NCBI RefSeq assembly: GCF_900636765.1
Contig: NZ_LR134313.1
Span: 434,001-498,000, forward strand
DNA from: Neisseria canis
GTDB lineage: Bacteria > Pseudomonadota > Gammaproteobacteria > Burkholderiales > Neisseriaceae
Direction: 5' to 3'
DNA: 64,000 nucleotides
The notes under the pieces are model-generated. The model searched no databases. It saw only the letters and a list, made by a program, of their open reading frames with translations, and was not told the origin of the DNA. The position numbers and the translations under genes are program-made. The stretch's first letter is position 1, and each line of letters begins with the position of its first letter. Positions 58,138 to 64,000 of the stretch are shown here, in pieces.

Positions 58138-58911
58138 TTATTTCGTTTTCGTTCTGGTCAACACTTCCTGAGCCAATTCCTCATAAGCCACCGCACCTTT
58201 GGCTTTGGCGTCGTAAGCCAAAATCGGCATACCGTGGCTGGGCGCTTCGGCCAAGCGCACGTTTCTCGGAATCGTCGTGGCAAACAATTGCTTGCCGAAA
58301 TGGGTTTGCAGCTGCTCCGACACATCTTGCGAAAGGCGGCTTCGGCTGTCGTAAAGCGTGCGCACGATACCGAGGATATCCAACTGCGGATTAATGGCTT
58401 GGCGGATTTTGCGCACGGTTGCCACCAAATCGGAAATACCTTCCAGTGCATAATATTCGCATACCATCGGCACAATCACGCCGTTGGCCGCCACCAGGCC
58501 GTTTAAGGTCAGCAGCGTCAGTGTGGGCGGGCAATCGATTAACACATAATCATAATCGTCGGCCACTGCCGCCAGCGCATTTTTCAGGCGCATCTCACGG
58601 GCGATTTCCTGCACCAATTCCACTTCCGCACCGGCCAGCGCACGGTTGGCCGCCAACACATCATAACCGCCGCTCTCGCTGCGCAATACAGCCTCTTTCA
58701 CTTCGGATTCGCCCAATAAAACCTGATAAATCCCGTTGGAGATGGTGTTTTTCTCGATACCGCTGCCGGTGGTGGCATTGCCTTGCGGGTCTAAATCCAC
58801 CACTAAAACACGCTGACCGGCGGCGGCAAGCGAAGCGGCAAGGTTAACGGCGGTGGTGGTTTTGCCCACTCCGCCTTTTTGATTGGCAATCGCGATAATG
58901 TTTATGCTCAT
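58138..58911 (-). CDS. parA: ParA chromosome-partitioning ATPase (Soj)
   Basis: A 257-residue ParA. The deviant Walker A IANQKGGVGKTTTAVNLAASLA is at residues 8-29, VLVVDLDPQGNATTGSG follows, and DYVLIDCPPTLTLL is Walker B near 122. It binds DNA nonspecifically and moves ParB-parS complexes. It follows rsmG in the usual rsmG-parA order; parB would be the next gene but is not within the downstream bases, where acp lies convergent. Confidence 0.95.
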   Translation of the reverse strand: MSINIIAIANQKGGVGKTTTAVNLAASLAAAGQRVLVVDLDPQGNATTGSGIEKNTISNGIYQVLLGESEVKEAVLRSESGGYDVLAANRALAGAEVELVQEIAREMRLKNALAAVADDYDYVLIDCPPTLTLLTLNGLVAANGVIVPMVCEYYALEGISDLVATVRKIRQAINPQLDILGIVRTLYDSRSRLSQDVSEQLQTHFGKQLFATTIPRNVRLAEAPSHGMPILAYDAKAKGAVAYEELAQEVLTRTKTK

Positions 58912-58994
58912 GATGTTGGCCGGTGAATGTGAAAACTGGGTGGAATTGTACCTTTATTCTTTTGAAAAAGGTATCTGCGGCTTGCGTGTGCGGC

Positions 58995-59018
58995 AAAAAG
59001 CCGCCTTAAAGGCGGCTT
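58995..59018 (-). terminator. Intrinsic terminator between rsmG and parA
   Basis: On the minus strand AAGCCGCCTT and AAGGCGGCTT form a tight stem followed by T5. It separates rsmG from parA transcription in part. Confidence 0.8.
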
Positions 59019-59027
59019 GCGGGCAGT

Positions 59028-59654
59028 TTATTTTTTCGGGCGCATCACCACCATATGCCGCTCGGCATTGAGCATGGGCACATCCAGCTTTTCTACGCAC
59101 GCCACTTCCACATTGTCGGGCACATGCTCCAGCTCTTCGTAAGGATACACGCCTTTCATCGCCGCCCAATAGCCGTTTTCGTTCAACAGATGTTTGGTCA
59201 GCGCGATAAAGTCGGCCAGCTCGGCGAACGCGCGGCTGGTTACCACATCCACTTTTTTATCATGCATCGCTTCCACGCGGCCGCTGGCCACGGTAACGTT
59301 GTTTAAACCCAGCTCGATAACGGCCTGCTGGAGGAAGGTGGTTTTTTTGGTGTTGGAATCCAAAAGCGTAATCTGCAAATCCGGCCGGCAAATGGCGGTG
59401 GGAATGCCGGGCATACCGCCGCCCGAGCCTACGTCCATCAGGGTTTTGGCGTCTTTCACATAGGGCAGCAGCGTGAGGCTGTCGAGCACATGGTGGCTGA
59501 TCATGGTGTTTTCGTCGCGCAGGGCGGTAAGGTTGTATGTGCTGTTCCATTTTTTCAGCAGCGCCACATATTCGAGCAGCAGCAATTGCTGCGCGGTGGT
59601 GAGTGAAAGCCCCATTTCTTGCAGGCCGGTTTGCAGTTGTTGCTTATTATCCAT
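59028..59654 (-). CDS. rsmG: 16S rRNA (guanine-527-N7)-methyltransferase
   Basis: A 208-residue GidB/RsmG. NLTALRDENTMISHHVLDSLTLLPYV (residues 41-66) and MDVGSGGGMPGIPTAICRPDLQITLLDS (AdoMet binding, near 73-100) are present, with VVTSRAFAELADF near 134. It methylates G527 of 16S rRNA; loss gives low streptomycin resistance in other species. Start ATG at 59654. Confidence 0.96.
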   Translation of the reverse strand: MDNKQQLQTGLQEMGLSLTTAQQLLLLEYVALLKKWNSTYNLTALRDENTMISHHVLDSLTLLPYVKDAKTLMDVGSGGGMPGIPTAICRPDLQITLLDSNTKKTTFLQQAVIELGLNNVTVASGRVEAMHDKKVDVVTSRAFAELADFIALTKHLLNENGYWAAMKGVYPYEELEHVPDNVEVACVEKLDVPMLNAERHMVVMRPKK

Positions 59655-59725
59655 TGTTTTTCCTTATTCTTAATTTGCTGTAATAGTAACGGAAAACGGG
59701 AGATTGATGGCATGAATTGTTTGAA

Positions 59726-59767
59726 TGCCTGTCTGAAAAGCCATTCATAGTGGGTTTCAGACAGGCA
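59726..59767. repeat. DUS inverted pair upstream of rsmG
   Basis: Arms 59726-59737 and 59756-59767 with an 18-base loop, in the gap between rsmG and pgi. Confidence 0.72.
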
Positions 59768-59799
59768 TACATAAGTATCCGCAGAAAGCTTGTACAGGC

Positions 59800-59825
59800 G
59801 CTCGGGGCAAGCCCGAGTATGACGG
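59800..59825. repeat. Palindromic repeat, partial copy
   Basis: GCTCGGGGCAAGCCCGAGTATGACGG matches the right part of the repeats at 17232 and 22949. The left CGTCATA arm is missing. Confidence 0.55.
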
Positions 59826-59859
59826 CGCTGTTATTCTGTAAGCGGTTTAACCATAAACA

Positions 59860-59891
59860 TGCCTGTCTGAAACCGCTTTTTCAGACAGGCA
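59860..59891 (-). terminator. DUS-containing hairpin after pgi
   Basis: Arms 59860-59871 and 59880-59891, extended by AACCA and TGGTT imperfectly, 17 bases past the pgi stop. Confidence 0.77.
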
Positions 59892-59907
59892 TGGTTTTGA
59901 TGCGGCA

Positions 59908-61542
59908 TCAGCCTTGATGCTGGCTGCGGTAATAAGCAATCAAACCGTTGGTAGAGCTGTCGTGCTGCGGAGTGCCTGCACCTGCCAGCTCGGGCTGGAT
60001 GGTTTTGGCCAGCACTTTGCCGTATTCCACGCCCCATTGGTCGAATGAATTAATCTGCCAAACCGCGCCTTGTACAAACACTTTGTGTTCATACATCGCA
60101 ATCAGCATACCTAATGTGAACGGGTCGAGCGCATCGAGCAAAATGGTGTTGCTCGGGCGGTTGCCGCTGAATTCGTTGTGAACGGCCAACTCGCTGCGCT
60201 CGTTTTCCGGCAAATGCGCCAGCGCTTCTCGGGCTTCTTCCAGGGTTTTACCGCGCATCAGTGCTTCGGATTGGGCGAAAGCATTGGCCACCACAAATTG
60301 ATGATGCGAGCCGATTTGGTACGGCGTGGTAACGGGCACGACAAAATCCACCGGAATCAGGCGCGTGCCCTGATGAATCAATTGGAAAAACGCATGTTGG
60401 CAGTTCACGCCCTCTTCGCCCCAGATAATCGGGCCGGTTTGGTAATCGACCTCTTTGCCGCCCAGCGTGGTGTGTTTGCCGTTGCTTTCCATATCAAGCT
60501 GCTGCAAGTGGGCGGGCAGGCGGCGCAGCGCGTGGCTGTAAGGAATCACGGCATGGCTTTCGGCGCCGTAAAAATTGCTGTACCAAACGCCTAAAAGACC
60601 AAGCAGCACGGGAATATTGCGGCGGTAGGGCGCACTGAAGAAATGCTCGTCCATCGCATGCGCGCCGGCCAGAAAAGCACGGAAATGCTCGGCGCCCACA
60701 GCCACCATCACAGGCAGCCCGATCGCCGACCACACGGAATAGCGGCCGCCCACCCAATCGAACATGGCAAAAATATTTTCCGGCGCGATACCGAATTGCG
60801 CCACCGCAGGCAGGTTGGAAGAAATCGCAACGAAATGGCGCTTAATATCGGCTTCGCCCATACCTTGCGCTAAGAACCAATCCCGCGCGGTGTGGGCATT
60901 GAGCAGGGTTTCCGGCGTGCCGAAAGATTTACTGGCAATGCTGAACACGGTGCGGCGCGCATCCAGTTTGGGCAGCACTTCGGCAATGTCGGCATCATCC
61001 GCGTTCGACACAAAATGCACGCGCACGTTTTTGTGATAAGGCTTCAAGGCCAGCGCCACCATTTGCGGCCCCAAATCGGAGCCGCCGATACCGATGTGCA
61101 CCAAATCCGTGATGCGCTCGCCGCTGCTGCCGGTGTATTCGCCGCTAATCAGTTTTTCGGCAAAATCCAGCGCGCGCTCCAGCTCCCGATGCAGCTTGGG
61201 CACCACGTTTTCGCCGTTTACATAAACCGGCCCGGCATCCGCCGGCAGACGCAGCGCCGTGTGCAATACGGCACGCTTTTCGCTGGTGTTGATGATGCCG
61301 CCGCGGCGCATGGCTTCGGCTTTTTCAGGCAGGCCTGCGGTTTCGGCCAGCCGGCAAAGCAGGGATAGGGTTTCCTCATTAACGCGGTTTTTGCTGAAAT
61401 CCACCAGCATACCGTGCAGCTTTTCATGCATGCGGCTGAAGCGGTCGGGTTCATCGGCAAACTGCTTACGCATTTCCACGTTGCGCGTGTGTGTGTAATG
61501 TTCGGTCAAAGCTTGCCAGACAGGCGTTGTATTAATATTCAT
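59908..61542 (-). CDS. pgi: Glucose-6-phosphate isomerase
   Basis: The start MNINTTPVWQALTEHYTH at 61542 gives 544 residues, the family length; the frame is open further upstream but without reason to begin there. Motifs: LVHIGIGGSDLGPQMV near 145, FVSNADDADIAEVL, FSIASKSFGTPETLLNAHTARDWFL near 210, GGRYSVWSAIGLPVMVAVG near 275 and the catalytic region HEPRTHLIP-like NCQHAFFQLIHQGTRL near 395. Interconverts glucose-6-phosphate and fructose-6-phosphate. Confidence 0.96.
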   Translation of the reverse strand: MNINTTPVWQALTEHYTHTRNVEMRKQFADEPDRFSRMHEKLHGMLVDFSKNRVNEETLSLLCRLAETAGLPEKAEAMRRGGIINTSEKRAVLHTALRLPADAGPVYVNGENVVPKLHRELERALDFAEKLISGEYTGSSGERITDLVHIGIGGSDLGPQMVALALKPYHKNVRVHFVSNADDADIAEVLPKLDARRTVFSIASKSFGTPETLLNAHTARDWFLAQGMGEADIKRHFVAISSNLPAVAQFGIAPENIFAMFDWVGGRYSVWSAIGLPVMVAVGAEHFRAFLAGAHAMDEHFFSAPYRRNIPVLLGLLGVWYSNFYGAESHAVIPYSHALRRLPAHLQQLDMESNGKHTTLGGKEVDYQTGPIIWGEEGVNCQHAFFQLIHQGTRLIPVDFVVPVTTPYQIGSHHQFVVANAFAQSEALMRGKTLEEAREALAHLPENERSELAVHNEFSGNRPSNTILLDALDPFTLGMLIAMYEHKVFVQGAVWQINSFDQWGVEYGKVLAKTIQPELAGAGTPQHDSSTNGLIAYYRSQHQG

Positions 61543-61696
61543 TGCGGGTTTCTTGTTGAGATTTTTATAAAAAAGGAATTGTAGGAAATTTTGCCGTTTC
61601 TGTTGCGAAAGACATTTAAGCGGATAGGATTTGCCGATAAACAGAGTGCGCCCGGCACAATATATGAAATATGAATTTACTGTCAACACAATATGA

Positions 61697-61723
61697 TGCC
61701 TGTCTGAAACATTCAGACAGGCA
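61697..61723. terminator. DUS inverted pair after orn
   Basis: Arms 61697-61708 and 61712-61723 with a three-base loop, the tightest pair in the window, five bases past the orn stop. Confidence 0.8.
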
Positions 61724-61727
61724 TTTG

Positions 61728-62276
61728 CTATTCGGGCAACTTAATAAAATGCTCGCGGTAATGGCGCATCTCTTCAATACTTTCCAAAATATCGTCCAAC
61801 GCCTGATGCGAACCCCGCTTCACCACGCTCTTGGCCACCGCCGGATGCCAGCGGCGGGCAAGTTCTTTCAGGGTTGACACATCCAGATTGCGGTAATGGA
61901 AATAAGCCTCAAGCTTGGGCATATAGCGCACCATAAAACGGCGGTCTTGATGAATGGTGTTGCCGCACATCGGCGAAGTTTTTTCAGGAATCCATTGCGC
62001 CATAAAGTCCAGCAGCTTCTGCTCCACCTCGTCTTCGGTAAGCTTGGATTCCCTTACCCGCTGCACCAAACCCGTGCGCGTGTGCGTGGCCGTGTTCCAA
62101 TCGTCCATCGCATTCAGAACCTCATCACTTTGATGGACAACATACACTTCCGACTGCGCCAGCACATTTAAATCCGCATCGGTAATAATCATCGCCACCT
62201 CGATAATCCGCTCTTTTTCCGGATCCAGACCGGTCATTTCCATATCAAGCCAGCATAAATTGTTTTCGTTTTGCAT
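61728..62276 (-). CDS. orn: Oligoribonuclease
   Basis: A 182-residue DEDD exonuclease that degrades 2-5 base RNA fragments and, in many species, pGp[27 protein letters not shown] (residues 8-33) contains the first D and [21 protein letters not shown] near 100 the second Asp, and [18 protein letters not shown] near 158 the last. Full length, essential in many proteobacteria. Confidence 0.96.
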   Translation of the reverse strand: MQNENNLCWLDMEMTGLDPEKERIIEVAMIITDADLNVLAQSEVYVVHQSDEVLNAMDDWNTATHTRTGLVQRVRESKLTEDEVEQKLLDFMAQWIPEKTSPMCGNTIHQDRRFMVRYMPKLEAYFHYRNLDVSTLKELARRWHPAVAKSVVKRGSHQALDDILESIEEMRHYREHFIKLPE

Positions 62277-62356
62277 CCGCTTCTTTCAGACAGGCATTAA
62301 TCAATAAACGCGATTGTATAACAAAACCCCCAAACCCTGCTGCTTTCAAAAATATG

Positions 62357-62385
62357 TTGACGCAGAAGCATCGAGCTTATATACT
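62357..62385 (+). promoter_or_regulatory. tRNA-Lys promoter
   Basis: TTGACG (62357-62362) and TATACT (62380-62385) are 17 bases apart, the best sigma-70 match in the window, 13 bases before the mature tRNA. Confidence 0.8.
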
Positions 62386-62398
62386 TTGCAACTCTTTC

Positions 62399-62474
62399 GG
62401 GTCGTTAGCTCAGCTGGTAGAGCAGCGGACTTTTAATCCGTTGGTCGAAGGTTCGAATCCTTCACGACCCACCA
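62399..62474 (+). tRNA. tRNA-Lys (anticodon TTT)
   Basis: 76 bases from GGGTCGTTAGCTCAGCTGG to CACGACCCACCA, anticodon loop CTTTTAA, T-loop TTCGAAT, CCA encoded. It is an attachment site: the integrase ORF reads antisense across its 3' half. Confidence 0.97.
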
Positions 62475-63543
62475 TCTTTCCTAAGCCTAAACAAACGTTT
62501 AGGCTTTTTTCTTTGCCACCACCTATCTTGGGGTGTGCCGAATTTGTGCCGAAACCAAGACCGGCACCGTCCAATACAGCCGCATGCTCATGCAAATGTT
62601 CAGGGGCAAGATGTGCGTAACGCTGCACCATACTGATGCTCTCCCATCCGCCCATCTCCTGCAAAGCCACCAGTGGAACACCGGATTGTACCAGCCAACT
62701 TGCCCATGTATGGCGCAGGTCATGCCATCTAAAATCAGTAATTCCGGCTTCAGCCAGCGCATTTTTCCAAATCCGCGAACTGATGCTTTTTACCGGACGG
62801 CCATCCGGATAAGTAAAAACAAATGTTGGGTGTTTCCCCATTCGTTTTTCCAGCACACCGAGCGCAGTCTGATTCAGAGCAACACCGATAGCGCGTCCGG
62901 CTTTGGCTTCATCGGGATAAATCCATGCCGTTTTACGGCTGAGGTTGATTTGCTCCCACTTCAACTCCAAAACATTTCGCTGGCGCAATCCTGTGGCCAA
63001 ACTGAAAACCGCCATATCAGACAAATATTCAGGCAGTGCCGCTATCAGTTTTTGCGCTTCTTCTCGCGTTAGCCAACGGATTCGCCGTCTAGCTTCCCGG
63101 TACAACGTGATTTTCGGCACGCTGTCTAACCATTTCCACTCATGCGCGGCCTTATTCAAAATAGCCCTAATCAACGCCAAATAGCGGTTTTTGGTGCTGT
63201 CGGAACAGGGAAAACTACCCACGGTTTCCATAATAAAGTCCCGATTCATGTGGTGCAAAAACACACCTCTGAATTGAGATAAGCCGCGCAAGCGGCTGAT
63301 GTCGTCTTTGATACTTTTCTTTTTACCTCCCTGCTCTTTAATCCATCTGACGGCTGCTTCCTCCCACAACCGTTCAGGCTTCTTTCCCAAATATTGCTGC
63401 TGCCATAGCTCGTAAGCTAGTTTGTCATGCAGCTTTTGGGCCTCTTCCCTGTTTTTGGTGCCAGCAGACTGTCTAATTCTGCGGCCGCCTGCCGTTGTGA
63501 TGTCAACGTACCATATGCCATTGTTTCTTTTGTAGATAGGCAT
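62410..63543 (-). CDS. Tyrosine-family site-specific integrase
   Basis: A 377-residue phage-type integrase. An N-terminal arm domain (YVDITTAGGRRIRQSAGTKNREEAQKLHDKLAYE), a SAM-like core-binding domain (about 60-170), and the catalytic domain with TGLRQRNVLELKW (Arg), HDLRHTWASW (His, Arg), GGWESISMVQRYAHL (Trp or His, Tyr). The last 21 residues (REGFEPSTNGLKV and beyond) are the antisense of tRNA-Lys, so the ORF crosses the attachment site. It overlaps the excisionase-like gene by 127 bases. Confidence 0.92.
   Translation of the reverse strand: MPIYKRNNGIWYVDITTAGGRRIRQSAGTKNREEAQKLHDKLAYELWQQQYLGKKPERLWEEAAVRWIKEQGGKKKSIKDDISRLRGLSQFRGVFLHHMNRDFIMETVGSFPCSDSTKNRYLALIRAILNKAAHEWKWLDSVPKITLYREARRRIRWLTREEAQKLIAALPEYLSDMAVFSLATGLRQRNVLELKWEQINLSRKTAWIYPDEAKAGRAIGVALNQTALGVLEKRMGKHPTFVFTYPDGRPVKSISSRIWKNALAEAGITDFRWHDLRHTWASWLVQSGVPLVALQEMGGWESISMVQRYAHLAPEHLHEHAAVLDGAGLGFGTNSAHPKIGGGKEKSLNVCLGLGKMVGREGFEPSTNGLKVRCSTS
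62483..62510 (+). terminator. Terminator of tRNA-Lys
   Basis: AAGCCTAAAC AAAC GTTTAGGCTT then T4. It sits inside the 3' end of the integrase ORF on the other strand. Confidence 0.82.
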
Positions 63544-63746
63544 TTTTCTTCACTCCTATTCGTAAGTGAAGCCTGCACGGCGTCATTTTCAAGACCATTC
63601 AAAAATGCGTCAAGTGCAGACTGGGTAATACAGTATTTCCGACCGGGTTTGGATGCAACCAACCGGTCTGCCCTGATATGCTCCCTAATCGTTTCAGGAT
63701 GGCATTTGCAATATTCGGCCGCTTCGGTCACGTCGTAGGTTTTCAT
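63417..63746 (-). CDS. Excisionase-like helix-turn-helix protein
   Basis: A 109-residue protein. Residues 4-55 are a MerR/AlpA-type HTH used by excisionases: YDVTEAAEYCKCHPETIREHIRADRLVASKPGRKYCITQSALDAFL. The C-terminal 50 residues overlap the integrase start, an arrangement common in neisserial prophages where the two are coupled. It probably directs excision or regulates the integrase. Likely, not proven. Confidence 0.75.
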   Translation of the reverse strand: MKTYDVTEAAEYCKCHPETIREHIRADRLVASKPGRKYCITQSALDAFLNGLENDAVQASLTNRSEEKCLSTKETMAYGTLTSQRQAAAELDSLLAPKTGKRPKSCMTN

Positions 63747-63750
63747 TTAC

Positions 63751-63945
63751 CTATCTCCGATAAAGCACACCGTCATCGCACAAGTATCCTGTGGTTGAGA
63801 GATTTCTCTCAACTACTTTACAAGAGTGTGCTTCTTTGAACTTCTGCCATTCCTCATCCTCTTTTTCTGCGTGATAGAAAGGCCAGAGGAAAGCCCCTAT
63901 TGTTACGAGAGTAACTAGAGAGAAAATAGTTTTTTCTAAAATATT
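63751..63945 (-). pseudogene. Small prophage-type protein, 5' end cut by IS
   Basis: Reading minus strand to the TAG at 63751 gives about 64 residues: a hydrophobic stretch ending TIGAFLWPFYHA, then KEDEEWQKFKEAHSCKV and STTGYLCDDGVLYRR. The ending and Cys pair match small secreted or membrane proteins in neisserial prophages, upstream of the excisionase gene. There is no start codon before the IS end at 63946, so the 5' end was removed or displaced by the insertion. Confidence 0.6.
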
Positions 63946-64000
63946 GGGGCTGAAGTAGATTAGCAGTCATGATAGGCTGCCAAAATGAAGATAACCACTG
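63946..64000 (+). mobile_element. Start of an IS1016/IS1595-family element
   Basis: GGGGCTGAAGTAGATTAGC is the terminal repeat found also at 15409 and 37311. An ATG at 63985 begins MKITT, close to the MKITH start of IS1016-group transposases. The element continues past the window. Confidence 0.65.

Noticed and set aside
62354..62620. 88-residue frame across tRNA-Lys
   Set aside because: It translates the tRNA (SLAQLVEQRTFNPLVEGSNP-like shadow) and its terminator.

Overview
The window comes from a Neisseria-type genome (Betaproteobacteria, Neisseriaceae). About thirty intergenic inverted pairs of the 12-mer TGCCTGTCTGAA close transcription units. This is the 'TG-wad' dialect of the DNA uptake sequence (DUS) that I associate with Neisseria wadsworthii and N. 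shayeganii. Gene content agrees: comEA beside an rRNA operon, an adhesin complex protein homologue, azlCD, and neisserial versions of rpsB-tsf, secB-grxC and pgi. I do not assign a species.

Layout: 0-1.9 kb, end of rsmE and a redox-type HxlR regulator divergent from two small enzymes. 1.9-14.7 kb, housekeeping: speA, rpmB-rpmG, rpsB-tsf, ppa, fba, two paralogous Cys-rich lipoproteins, map, an XRE regulator, valS. 15-17.1 kb, an AT-rich orphan membrane gene with an IS remnant, then pyrBI preceded by a leader ORF overlapping an intrinsic terminator (attenuator). 17.3-22.9 kb, a polyamine/membrane cluster: speD, a two-domain DUF4178 zinc-ribbon protein, an SPFH protein, DUF350, and a divergent seven-helix spermidine synthase. 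23.7-30.4 kb, a catabolic regulon: 3-hydroxyisobutyrate dehydrogenase, CoA-acylating semialdehyde dehydrogenase, iron alcohol dehydrogenase, GntP permease and an IclR regulator. One near-palindromic motif lies upstream of both mmsB and gntP. 30.5-36.8 kb, rhuM and a type IIG restriction-modification gene, each broken by one frameshift, then tex. This block carries the AG-DUS dialect instead of the local one. 36.9-37.3 kb, IS1016-type remnant. 37.6-43.7 kb, comEA and a complete rRNA operon (16S, tRNA-Ile, tRNA-Ala, 23S, 5S) on the minus strand. 44-62.3 kb, core genes thrB, fau, pgk, hemL, azlCD, lysS, priA, dacB, grxC, secB, acp, parA, rsmG, pgi and orn. 62.4-64 kb, the edge of an integrated element at tRNA-Lys: integrase, an excisionase-like HTH gene, and a small prophage-type gene cut by the start of an IS1016-family element.

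Most genes are ordinary core functions. The least explained parts are the polyamine/membrane cluster, the IclR regulon, the DUS dialect switch with its two frameshifted defence-type genes, a ~190 bp dispersed repeat present three times, a Correia-like miniature element, and a 58 bp direct repeat flanking an orphan gene. Functional names rest on my reading of motifs and family resemblance; no database search was run.
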